Shown: positions 1 through 7,043 of the stretch, piece by piece
Position numbering within the stretch: position 1 is the stretch's first letter
How the letters are laid out: each line of letters starts with the position of its first letter
Source: an uncultured Coriobacteriales bacterium
Lineage (GTDB): Bacteria > Actinomycetota > Coriobacteriia > Coriobacteriales > UMGS124
Direction of reading: 5' to 3'
DNA: 10,292 nt
Assembly: GCA_902464015.1 (NCBI GenBank)
Contig: CABQHM010000087.1
Coordinates: forward strand, 1-10,292
The notes under the pieces: generated by a model
Told to the model about the DNA's origin: nothing
Seen by the model: only the letters and a program-made list of their open reading frames with translations
Databases searched by the model: none
Translations under genes and position numbers: made by a program

Positions 1-34
1 CCGGACCGGTCCGAACGGGGCGTGAATTCGTTAT

Positions 35-60
35 AGGGGCTTTTGTTACAGCCCCTTTTT
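35..60 (+). terminator. Rho-independent terminator of an upstream gene
   Basis: A 7-bp perfect stem, AGGGGCT (35-41) pairing with AGCCCCT (50-56), has an 8-nt loop and runs into a T-tract (56-60). The direction is + strand, so it most likely ends a gene lying left of the window. The first 34 bases hold no recognisable coding sequence, apart from a 12-bp palindrome CGGACCGGTCCG at 2-13. Confidence 0.8.
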
Positions 61-250
61 GTGCGCGGCGGAAGACAGCCGGCCTCAAAAAGCGCATCAC
101 CCCTGAGGTTGTATTGTCGCCTGAACAGGGCTTTCGCCCCACGGGTTTGATGCGGGCGTTCAGTGTGGCGTGCATTATCGAAATCGTTCACAGCCAAGCG
201 GCGCGCCGCCGCACAGGCTCAAGGCACGTCATAGTTGAAGGGGAGAAGCA

Positions 251-2041
251 ATGTCTCGCACAAACACTACTGCATGCACTCGTCGTTCTTTTGTCGCCGG
301 CTCCGCCGCCACGGCCGCCCTGGCCAGCGTCGCACCCGCAGCCGCCATCGCTGAGGAGGCCTCCGAGGAGGCTCCCGCCGCAACGCCTGCCAACCGTTGG
401 CAGTCCGAGGCCGCTGCTGCCTGGCAGACCGCTCCCGAGCCTGTCGCCGAGGACCAGATTACTGACGGAGGCACCTTCGACGTCGTCATCGTCGGTGGTG
501 GCCAGGCGGGTACCTGGACTGCCAAGCATGCCGTCAAGAACGGCTTGACCGCAGCTGTCGTGGAGGCTCAGGAGGAAGAGTCCCACATGTACATCGGCGG
601 TGAGGTCGGCACCATCAACAACCCCTGGGCCCTTGCCCACGGCGCCACCGAGATTGATCCCCAGGACTTCATGCGTGAGGTCTACCGCCGCAACCAGGGC
701 CGCTCCAACCAGCGCATCATCAAGGCCTATGTCGACCATTCCGGCCAGTTCCTGCAGGACGTCATTGAGGAGATGGGCGAGGATTGGATGGACGAGCACG
801 AGCTGCATGTCACGAGCTGCCCGCCCGACGATCGTATCGTCATGGACCCCTCTGGCTACAAGTACTATCTGGGCACCGTCATCTTCCGCGACCCCGACAT
901 GGCGCTCTCTGAGTGGAGTTGGAACGAGGTCATGACGAAGATGAAGACCGACTCCCAGGAGGACGGTGCAAAGTGGCTGTTCAACAGCCATGCCGAGTAC
1001 CTTGAGAAGGATGCCGACGGCCGTGTTGTATCGGTTGTCGTCCTCAATCGCGCTGACGGTACCTACAGCCGCCTCACGGCAACCAAGGGAGTCATCCTCA
1101 CTGGCGGTGACTTCGCTGGCAACGTCGACATGATGCGCGACATCAACGACGAGTACCGTCACCTGGCTGAGAGCCTGGGCGACATCGAGCTCGCGGCTGC
1201 AATCCCCATGTTCCTCGAGCGCGACGGTTCCGCCATCGCCATGGGTGTCTGGGCCGGCGGCCACATCGAGGTCGGCCCGCACGCCGGCATGAACACCGGC
1301 CAGGCCGGCCCCGAGGCTCCCTGGGGTCCTGGCTACGTCATGCTCAACCAGCTCGGCAAGCGCTTCTGCGATGAGTGCGCCGGTGGCGCCGAGGGTTCGG
1401 CCTACATGGTTCCCCGCCAGCCCAAGGGCTCGGTCGTGGCCATCGCCGACGCCAACTGGCAGGATCTCGTGTACTCCATGCCCCCCTGCCACGAGGCAGT
1501 GGACTATGCTCGTTCCAAGGGCTGGCCTGCCACCGTTGAGAGCATGGAGGCCGTGAAGCCTGGCGACGAGCCCACTACCGCCATCGCCTACTCCAGCCAG
1601 CCCGACGTGTACTGCGCTGAGACGCTCGAGGATCTTGTGCGTATCGTTGGTTGCTGGAACGAGGATGAGCAGGCTGCGGCTCTCGCCGAGCTCAAGCGCT
1701 ATCAGGAGATGGCCGCCGCCGGCCAGGACGACGATTTCGCCAAGGACCCCCGCATACTTGCCGTCTCCAAGCTCGACACGCCTCCCTTCTACGCCGTCGT
1801 GGGCTCAACCACGGCCATGAACCCCGGCCTGTGCCAGACCTGCGGTCTTGACATCGACGACGAGCACCATGTCCTCGACTTCGACCTGCGTCCCATCCCC
1901 GGCCTCTTTGCCGCTGGCAACAACGCCGGCAACCGTTTCTGCGTGCAGTATGCAACGCCGCTTTCGGGCATGAGCTTGGGCTTTTGCCTCACCGAGGGCC
2001 GTCTGCTCGCCGAGGGCCTTGCCGACGGCTCGATTGCCTAA
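251..2041 (+). CDS. Tat-exported FAD-dependent oxidoreductase (fumarate reductase/KstD-like flavoprotein superfamily)
   Basis: This 596-residue flavoprotein is probably exported folded and acts outside the membrane as an anaerobic reductase or dehydrogenase of an unknown small molecule. The N-terminus has a twin-arginine signal (TRRSFVAG, Arg11-Arg12), a hydrophobic Ala-rich stretch and a likely cleavage site after AIA near residue 34. A Rossmann FAD site follows (DVVIVGGGQAG, 77-87, with Glu105 ending the second strand), and the C-terminal FAD motif IPGLFAAGNNAG lies near 549-560. There is no FMN-binding domain and no CxxCH heme site, so electrons must come from another protein, not encoded here. 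Positions aligning with the catalytic residues of soluble fumarate reductases are changed: the HHTMGG motif reads LCQTCG (Cys528, Cys531), the Arg of the TTRD motif is Gly, and the Arg of GANR is lost within the sequence YATPLSGMSLG. A reaction on fumarate is therefore unlikely. The ATG at 251 follows GAAGGGGAG at a good distance. The LuxR-type gene downstream is a candidate regulator. Confidence 0.9.
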   Translation: MSRTNTTACTRRSFVAGSAATAALASVAPAAAIAEEASEEAPAATPANRWQSEAAAAWQTAPEPVAEDQITDGGTFDVVIVGGGQAGTWTAKHAVKNGLTAAVVEAQEEESHMYIGGEVGTINNPWALAHGATEIDPQDFMREVYRRNQGRSNQRIIKAYVDHSGQFLQDVIEEMGEDWMDEHELHVTSCPPDDRIVMDPSGYKYYLGTVIFRDPDMALSEWSWNEVMTKMKTDSQEDGAKWLFNSHAEYLEKDADGRVVSVVVLNRADGTYSRLTATKGVILTGGDFAGNVDMMRDINDEYRHLAESLGDIELAAAIPMFLERDGSAIAMGVWAGGHIEVGPHAGMNTGQAGPEAPWGPGYVMLNQLGKRFCDECAGGAEGSAYMVPRQPKGSVVAIADANWQDLVYSMPPCHEAVDYARSKGWPATVESMEAVKPGDEPTTAIAYSSQPDVYCAETLEDLVRIVGCWNEDEQAAALAELKRYQEMAAAGQDDDFAKDPRILAVSKLDTPPFYAVVGSTTAMNPGLCQTCGLDIDDEHHVLDFDLRPIPGLFAAGNNAGNRFCVQYATPLSGMSLGFCLTEGRLLAEGLADGSIA

Positions 2042-2080
2042 ACAAGGGCATCCTCGCTCCAATCAACTACTGACCCGCTT

Positions 2081-2118
2081 GGGCCGGTCTGTGCAGAAGC
2101 GTGCAGGCCGGCCCTTTT
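2081..2118 (+). terminator. Rho-independent terminator after the flavoprotein gene
   Basis: GGGCCGG (2081-2087) pairs with CCGGCCC (2108-2114). TGCA/TGCA pairs inside this stem around a GAAGCG loop, and TTTT follows at 2115-2118. It separates the flavoprotein gene from the regulator, which therefore needs its own promoter. Confidence 0.85.
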
Positions 2119-2145
2119 CGTCACAGCCGTATTGTGCTTGCTGAA

Positions 2146-2182
2146 GAGGGCGGCCTCATGCTTTGCGCGAAAGGGCGCCCTC
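2146..2182 (+). promoter_or_regulatory. Inverted repeat in the leader of the LuxR-type gene
   Basis: GAGGGCG (2146-2152) and CGCCCTC (2176-2182) form a 7-bp perfect stem. It is flanked by a second outer pair, TCACAG (2121-2126) and CTGTGA (2182-2187). The nested symmetry in a gap that must hold the promoter suggests an operator or leader hairpin, but no clear -35/-10 pair was found. The function is inferred only. Confidence 0.3.
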
Positions 2183-2213
2183 TGTGACCATTTGCGCTAT
2201 CCTTATCCTGATC

Positions 2214-2230
2214 GAGGAAAAGGGGGCCCT
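2214..2230 (+). promoter_or_regulatory. Ribosome binding site that sets the GTG start of the LuxR-type gene
   Basis: A purine-rich stretch (GAGGAAAAGGGGG, 2214-2226) ends 4 nt before a GTG at 2231. The in-frame TTG at 2132 has no such site and would begin with a hydrophilic stretch unlike a membrane protein, so the GTG is preferred. Confidence 0.6.
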
Positions 2231-3667
2231 GTGGTTGGCAATTCCATATGCGGGGGAAAGCCTCGCCCTGCCTTGTTTCCAAGGCCGTTCTATCGTTTTG
2301 TGGGGTTTGCCTTCATTCAGGCATGGCTCGTGGGGGCTTGTCTGGGTAGGGCCATGTGCCCTACGCCTGGGCCCTTGGTGGCGCTGATGACCGATGCCGC
2401 CCTTCCCACATGCGCCGGTCTTGCCGCCTCCTCGGCCGTCGTGCTTGCCTGCACGTTGCGCATCGTCCCCCTTTGCCGCAAACGTGTTGCGTGCATGCTT
2501 GCCGCCTTGGCATGCTGTCTGTGCTCGGTGGTCATGACCTGTTCCTTGTATGGCATATTGCCGGCCGGTGCCTTTATTCCTGCTGCTTTTTTCGCGGGGG
2601 CCGCGGCTGGTGTGCAGGTTTTGGCATGGCAGGAGTTTTTTTCGACGCAGGGCGCGCGTTGCGCCATCACGGGCATGGCCGTCTCATCCGGCATGGGTGC
2701 CGCCCTCTTCCTTGTTTGCGAGTTTCTGCCACAGCCCTTTGGCGCCGCGCTGTTTGTATCCCTGCCGATCCTGGGGGAGTTGACCCGCCGTCCGCCTGCC
2801 GGCACGCGATTCTTTTGCACGACGAGCGAGCCGATAAGCACCCGCCAATTGTTTTCCAACATGCTGCGCGACTATTCGCCCAGGATGTATGTGCTGTGCG
2901 TTCTCGTGACGCTGGCCTTTAGCTGCGGTTGCACGCTGACCTCGCCGGATTTGGTGATTCTTGCCGGGCCGGGAGGGGCGTTATTCGTTGCCCTTGGGGG
3001 ACTTGTCATGTGCGCGTGCGGCGCTGCGGTGCTTCTCGCGACCCCCCAGCGTCTCATGCGCCTCTTTTATGTCGCGCTTCCGCTGCTTATGCTCGATGCG
3101 GTGTTGCTTGGCTGGGGCTTCCCAGGGATGGGCACGGTTGAGCTTTTGGCGGGTGCTGCGGGTGTTTCGCTTGCATATTGCCTGGTGTGGGCTCTGATGG
3201 TGAGTGTCGCTCAAAGCAAGCGCCTGGCAACCCTGGGTCTCGTGGCCTCCTTGCACACGTCGTGCTTTCTGGGTGTCGTGCTGGGGCAGCTTGCGGTGGG
3301 TGCTTTGGGGGCCGATGCCGCACGCGGTTCAATCATCATGCTGGCCTGCCTGGGTGCGGCTGCGCTGCTTTTTGCGGGCTTCAACGGCAAGGTCACGGTG
3401 AGCGAGGAGATGTTCTCGGCTCCTCAGGGCGACCAGCTTGAGCGCGCCGTGTGCGACCTTGCGCAAGAGTGCGGCCTCACGCCTCGCGAGCTCGAGGTCC
3501 TTCAGGCATGGGCGACGGGGCACAACGCGGCGTATATCGAGCAGAATTTGGGAATCTCACGCAACACGGTGAAGACTCACCTCAACCACATCTATCAAAA
3601 GACCGGCACCGCGGGCAGGGAAGAGCTGTTGGGCCTTCTGGACCGCCGCAAGGCCTCAATAAAGTAG
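2231..3667 (+). CDS. Membrane-embedded LuxR-family transcriptional regulator (about 12 TM helices plus HTH)
   Basis: With the GTG start this is a 478-residue protein. Roughly residues 15-390 form about a dozen hydrophobic helices laid out like an MFS transporter. A short hydrophilic linker then leads to a C-terminal LuxR/GerE helix-turn-helix near 415-475, recognised by LTPRELEVLQAWATG, the IEQNLGIS turn and the recognition helix RNTVKTHLNHIY. No receiver or kinase domain is present, so the membrane part is the likely ligand sensor. Such fusions are abundant in Eggerthellaceae and commonly sit beside Tat-exported reductases, some of which they control in response to the substrate. Here the partner would be the flavoprotein just upstream, on the same strand but behind a terminator. 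The ligand is unknown. The alternative, control of the downstream pckA, is less likely. Confidence 0.88.
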   Translation: MVGNSICGGKPRPALFPRPFYRFVGFAFIQAWLVGACLGRAMCPTPGPLVALMTDAALPTCAGLAASSAVVLACTLRIVPLCRKRVACMLAALACCLCSVVMTCSLYGILPAGAFIPAAFFAGAAAGVQVLAWQEFFSTQGARCAITGMAVSSGMGAALFLVCEFLPQPFGAALFVSLPILGELTRRPPAGTRFFCTTSEPISTRQLFSNMLRDYSPRMYVLCVLVTLAFSCGCTLTSPDLVILAGPGGALFVALGGLVMCACGAAVLLATPQRLMRLFYVALPLLMLDAVLLGWGFPGMGTVELLAGAAGVSLAYCLVWALMVSVAQSKRLATLGLVASLHTSCFLGVVLGQLAVGALGADAARGSIIMLACLGAAALLFAGFNGKVTVSEEMFSAPQGDQLERAVCDLAQECGLTPRELEVLQAWATGHNAAYIEQNLGISRNTVKTHLNHIYQKTGTAGREELLGLLDRRKASIK

Positions 3668-3885
3668 CGCGATCACAGCGTGCGTCAAGGCCGTATGCGG
3701 GGCGTGGTGTGCCGCTCGCCGCTCGCGGTGAGTACGTTTGCTGTTCGTTTTAAACCGATGGCGTGGGTTTGGAAACATTTCTGTAACGAGAGAGTCAAGA
3801 TGAGGTACTCTTTTCGCTTAACTGCGCTCCAATAGCGTATGAAATCCAAGGGAATGTTCTGCCAAAAGGAAAGGCGATACCTGCG
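3668..3885 (+). other. Intergenic region upstream of pckA
   Basis: This 218-bp gap has no supported gene and no clear terminator for the regulator before it. It is AT-richer from about 3738 to 3850, as expected for a promoter. A possible -10 box TATGAA lies at 3838-3843, but no convincing -35 was found. The purine-rich AGGAAAGG (3867-3874) is the likely ribosome binding site, 11 nt before the pckA ATG. Confidence 0.4.
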
Positions 3886-5616
3886 ATGTCCCAGACGACC
3901 GGTACGGCAAGCGCACCCAAGACCGTTTGCGCCGACACGGCTTTCATGACCAAGCTTGGCCTTGAGGGGGCGGAACCTGCGCTCGTGCATGTGGACATGG
4001 CTTGCGCCAACCTCATCGAGGCATCTGTCGAGCGCCACGAGGGAACCCTTACGAATACTGGCTCGCTTGCGGTGACTACGGGCGAGTACACGGGCCGCGC
4101 CCCGCAGAATCGCTTTATCGTCGACACGCCCAACGTGCACGACCGTATCGCGTGGGGCAAGGTCAACGCCCCTATGGCACCCGAGAACTTCGATCGCATC
4201 TACGAGGGCGTTCGCGCCTATCTCGCTCAGCGTGACACCTACGTTGTGCGCGGTATGGCCGGCGCCGACCGCGCCCATTCGCGCAATTTCGCCGTGGTGT
4301 GCGAGAAGCCCCACCAGGCGCTTTTTGCCCGCCAGATGCTCGTGAGGCCTGCGGCTGAGGAGCTTGAGTCCTACGAGCCCGACTTCGTGGTGCTTGCGGC
4401 TCCCGACTACCGCTGCAACTCTGAGACCGACGGCACTGCCACTGAGTCGGTCGTGGCCATTAACTTCGAGCGCCACATCATCATCGTTGCCGGCACCGGC
4501 TACTCCGGCGAGATCAAGAAGTCCATCTTCTCCACGATGAACTACCTGCTCCCCGTTGAGGACAACGTGCTGTCCATGCACTGCTCCTCCAACGTCGACC
4601 CGCAGACGGGTCGCACCGCGGTCTTCTTCGGCCTGTCGGGCACCGGCAAGACCACCCTTTCGGCCGACCCCACCCGCAGGCTCATCGGTGACGACGAGCA
4701 CGGTTGGTCCGATGAGCATGTCTTCAACATCGAGGGCGGTTGTTACGCCAAGTGCATCGACCTCACCGAAGAGGGCGAGCCTGACATCTACCATGCCATC
4801 CGCTTCGGTTCGGTCACCGAGAACGTCATCATTTCGGCCAAGACCTGCGAGCCCGATTACTCCGACACGCGCATCACGGAGAACACGCGCGTCGCGTACC
4901 CTGTCGAGCACATCGACAACGCCGTGCTCGAGGGCGTCGGCACCACGCCCAGCGTCGTCGTCTTCCTCACGGCTGACGCCTTTGGCGTGCTGCCTCCCAT
5001 CTCGCGCCTCTCTGAGGAAGCTGCCATGTATCACTTCATGACGGGCTTCACCTCCAAGGTCGCCGGCACTGAGCAGGGCATCAAGGAGCCGGTTCCCACG
5101 TTCTCCGCGCTTTTCGGCGAGCCCTTCATGCCGCTCGACCCGCTTGAGTACGCCGAGATGCTCAAGGAGCGCATTGAGCGCGATCATGCCCGTGTCTATC
5201 TGGTCAACACCGGTTGGACTGGCGGCGGCTACGGCGTGGGCCACCGCATGAAGCTCTCTGCCACCCGCGCTATGGTGCGCGCGGCTTTGTCCGGCGAGCT
5301 TGACGAGCAGCCCTTCAGCCATGACGAGCGTTTCGGCGTCGACGTACCCCTGAGCTGCCCTGGCGTGGACGCCGCGCTTCTCGATGCTCGTGGCACCTGG
5401 GTCGATGGTGCGCAGTACGACATCGCTGCCGACCATCTCGCCGACATGTTCCAGAAGAACTTCGCCGCCCGTTATCCCCATGCGCCCGAGGCTGTGCGTC
5501 AGGCCGGCCCCAAGCCTCTCTCGGCAGACGTTAAGGAGGCTGACATAGTCAGTTCCGAGCCTATGTGCGACGTTAATTCTTCTGCTGGCGTCCGTCTGGA
5601 CAGCCCGGCAATCTAG
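3886..5616 (+). CDS. pckA: Phosphoenolpyruvate carboxykinase (ATP)
   Basis: This enzyme interconverts oxaloacetate plus ATP with phosphoenolpyruvate, CO2 and ADP in the cytoplasm. It links C4 dicarboxylates to glycolysis and gluconeogenesis, and in anaerobes it can run toward oxaloacetate. The 576-residue protein shows the ATP-type landmarks in order: substrate Arg71 in TGEYTGRAP, the GYSGEIKK metal/substrate loop (Lys211, Lys212), His232 in MHCSSN, the P-loop FGLSGTGKTT (Lys255, Thr256), the kinase-2 metal motif LIGDDEHGW (Asp269, Asp270) and Arg335 in NTRVAYP. The E. coli enzyme has 540 residues and ends near the equivalent of GPK at 541-543; this one carries about 33 extra polar residues with no recognisable domain. 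The gene appears monocistronic, with a strong terminator 30 bp downstream. The ATG at 3886 follows AGGAAAGG. Confidence 0.97.
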   Translation: MSQTTGTASAPKTVCADTAFMTKLGLEGAEPALVHVDMACANLIEASVERHEGTLTNTGSLAVTTGEYTGRAPQNRFIVDTPNVHDRIAWGKVNAPMAPENFDRIYEGVRAYLAQRDTYVVRGMAGADRAHSRNFAVVCEKPHQALFARQMLVRPAAEELESYEPDFVVLAAPDYRCNSETDGTATESVVAINFERHIIIVAGTGYSGEIKKSIFSTMNYLLPVEDNVLSMHCSSNVDPQTGRTAVFFGLSGTGKTTLSADPTRRLIGDDEHGWSDEHVFNIEGGCYAKCIDLTEEGEPDIYHAIRFGSVTENVIISAKTCEPDYSDTRITENTRVAYPVEHIDNAVLEGVGTTPSVVVFLTADAFGVLPPISRLSEEAAMYHFMTGFTSKVAGTEQGIKEPVPTFSALFGEPFMPLDPLEYAEMLKERIERDHARVYLVNTGWTGGGYGVGHRMKLSATRAMVRAALSGELDEQPFSHDERFGVDVPLSCPGVDAALLDARGTWVDGAQYDIAADHLADMFQKNFAARYPHAPEAVRQAGPKPLSADVKEADIVSSEPMCDVNSSAGVRLDSPAI

Positions 5617-5646
5617 TGCGTCAGTCCAGCCTTTAGCTTGTTACGT

Positions 5647-5694
5647 GCCGACCGCTTGCGTCCTTCACGTGAAGTGACGCGGCGGTCGGCTTTT
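5647..5694 (+). terminator. Strong Rho-independent terminator of pckA
   Basis: GCCGACCGC (5647-5655) pairs with GCGGTCGGC (5682-5690), followed by TTTT (5691-5694). The stem continues inward through GCGT/ACGC (5658-5661 with 5677-5680) to a perfect 12-bp palindrome CTTCACGTGAAG (5663-5674), giving an unusually long structure. Confidence 0.92.
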
Positions 5695-5724
5695 GTGTTC
5701 TACAATCCTTCCGATCTTTCAGAG

Positions 5725-5756
5725 GGGCTTGGCGCGTCATGCGCCCAGGCAAGCCC
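5725..5756 (+). promoter_or_regulatory. Leader hairpin upstream of the MFS gene
   Basis: GGGCTTG (5725-5731) pairs with CAAGCCC (5750-5756). Inside it GCGC (5732-5735) pairs with GCGC (5741-5744) around a GTCAT loop, with a 5-nt bulge. A TACAAT box at 5701-5706 could be the -10 of the transporter promoter, though no good -35 is seen, so the hairpin would lie in the mRNA leader. A role in attenuation is inference. Confidence 0.4.
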
Positions 5757-5798
5757 TACGGTGTGGGCGTTTGCCCCCTTACCCCATGCCGTTTTTGA
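5739..5798 (+). CDS. Possible 19-codon leader peptide before the MFS gene
   Basis: An ATG at 5739 opens a 19-codon frame (MRPGKPYGVGVCPLTPCRF) ending in TGA at 5796-5798, 28 bp before the transporter GTG. AGAGGGG at 5721-5727 could serve as its ribosome binding site, with a long 11-nt gap. The ATG lies at the tip of the leader hairpin, so translation would open that structure. Translated leaders of this kind control some efflux genes. It could equally be a chance ORF, and nothing in the peptide identifies a family. Confidence 0.2.
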   Translation: MRPGKPYGVGVCPLTPCRF

Positions 5799-5826
5799 GT
5801 GAGGGGCGCGAAAGTCGAGGTCTTCG

Positions 5827-7020
5827 GTGTCTGGCGCACAATCCCTGTCTGTAGCCCGCACACGTGTGTGCGTTGCCCTTCTTGTTGTTTTGGGCTTCAC
5901 CTTGGGATGCTCTGAGTTCGTCATCATCGGCATCACGCCGCAGATTGCCGCAGACTATGGTGTGGGCCTGTCTCAGGTGGGCATGCTCATCAGCGTCTTT
6001 GCTGTCACGTATGCGTTTGTGACGCCAACGCTGGCCCTCACCACCGGGCGCTTCAAGCGATTCCATCTGCTCATCGCATACTGCATCATCTTTTGTTTGG
6101 GCAACCTACTGTCGCTCATTGCCCCCAACTTCGAGGTCCTGCTCATCTCGCGTATCTTGATCGGCTCGGTTTCGGGAGCGCTCCTTGCCGTTGGCGTGAC
6201 GTTCATTCCTGAGCTTCTGGGCCCCAGCAAGGTTTCCATGGCCATCTCGGTCATCTACGCGGCGTTCTCGGTTGCCATGGTCATTGCGACTTCGGCGGGC
6301 AAGATGATTGCCGACACGTGGAACTGGCACGTCGATATGGCGATTGTCTTGGTGCTGTGCGTCGTGGTGTGCGCGGTGATGATTGCCCTGATGCCCCGGG
6401 AGGGCGCCACCGACGTTCCTGCGACGTTCCGCGAGCAGGCCGTCCTGCTCAAGCAGCCGTGCGTGCTTGTGGGCATGGCCGTCTTCATGTTCGCTGTGGG
6501 CGCCATCTACGTCTTCTACGGCTATGTGACGCCTTATTTCATCGATGTGCTGGGCATGGGCAATGTTGAGGCGAGTATGGCACTCATGGCCTATGGTGCC
6601 GTCACCTTCTTCTCAAACCTGCTGTCAGGCTGGGTTGATTCCAAGTTCGGCGTCAAGGCGCTTATCCCGCTCTTTATCGTTGATGCGGCGGTGCTGCTGG
6701 GCCTGTATTTCGCGACTCCCAAGATGCCGGAGAGCCTCATTCTGATCTTTGTCATTGGTTTGCTCATGTATGTGCAGTCGGTGCCGTGCATCTCCATGTT
6801 CATGCACACTGCGAACTCCAAGTGCCCCAAGGCGCTTACCCTTGCCAGCTCGCTGGAGCCCGTGTCGTTTAACGTCGGCATCGCGTTTGGTACTGCTGTG
6901 GGCGGTCTTGTGGTCGAGGGTCCCGGTATGCATTGCGCAGGTCTCGTGGGGTCGGGCCTTTCGCTCATTGGCCTGGCGCTGGCGTTTGTGATGCTGCGGC
7001 TGGTCAAGTGCAGCCGTTAG
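5827..7020 (+). CDS. MFS transporter, DHA1-type (AraJ-like efflux family)
   Basis: This 397-residue inner-membrane protein has the length and hydrophobic pattern of a 12-helix major facilitator. Helix 1 carries GCSEFVIIGITPQIA (27-41), close to the SEFVIMGLLP-type opening of the AraJ/drug-efflux DHA1 subfamily. The loop between helices 2 and 3 ends in TGRFKR (73-78), a remnant of MFS motif A without its usual Asp. A GK-rich helix 5 followed by WNWH near 160 fits the antiporter motif C region. Transport is probably driven by the proton gradient; the substrate, whether drug, sugar or metabolite, cannot be read from the sequence. The GTG at 5827 follows CGAGG; an in-frame stop at 5800 rules out earlier starts. 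The kinase-fold gene starts 23 bp after the stop, so the two are probably cotranscribed. Confidence 0.88.
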   Translation: MSGAQSLSVARTRVCVALLVVLGFTLGCSEFVIIGITPQIAADYGVGLSQVGMLISVFAVTYAFVTPTLALTTGRFKRFHLLIAYCIIFCLGNLLSLIAPNFEVLLISRILIGSVSGALLAVGVTFIPELLGPSKVSMAISVIYAAFSVAMVIATSAGKMIADTWNWHVDMAIVLVLCVVVCAVMIALMPREGATDVPATFREQAVLLKQPCVLVGMAVFMFAVGAIYVFYGYVTPYFIDVLGMGNVEASMALMAYGAVTFFSNLLSGWVDSKFGVKALIPLFIVDAAVLLGLYFATPKMPESLILIFVIGLLMYVQSVPCISMFMHTANSKCPKALTLASSLEPVSFNVGIAFGTAVGGLVVEGPGMHCAGLVGSGLSLIGLALAFVMLRLVKCSR

Positions 7021-7030
7021 GCGTGGGTGC

Positions 7031-7043
7031 GAAAGGGAAAAAC
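7031..7043 (+). promoter_or_regulatory. Ribosome binding site for the ATG start of the APH-fold kinase
   Basis: GAAAGGGA (7031-7038) lies 5 nt before the ATG at 7044, favouring that start over the in-frame GTG at 7104. The spacing and purine content are good. However, the hairpin that follows directly could make the 7044 start inefficient. Confidence 0.5.

Noticed and set aside
188..1492. 434-codon open frame on the - strand
   Set aside because: It is antisense to the flavoprotein, whose motifs, signal peptide and ribosome binding site are clear. Long antisense frames are expected from strong C/G third-position bias, and its translation shows no family motif.
1832..1843. CxxC in the flavoprotein as a heme or metal site
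   Set aside because: The motif CQTCG lacks the His of a CxxCH heme site and aligns with the substrate-site HHTMGG region of the fold, so heme binding is not supported.
2132..2230. TTG start extending the LuxR-type protein by 33 residues
   Set aside because: There is no ribosome binding site at 2132. The added stretch is polar, unlike a membrane N-terminus, and overlaps the inverted repeat of the leader.
3685..5481. 598-codon open frame on the - strand
   Set aside because: It mirrors pckA almost fully. The + strand protein carries every PEP carboxykinase motif, while the - strand translation is His/Arg/Val-rich low-information sequence.
5663..5674. CTTCACGTGAAG as a transcription-factor operator
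   Set aside because: It is the inner part of the long pckA terminator stem, which explains the symmetry.
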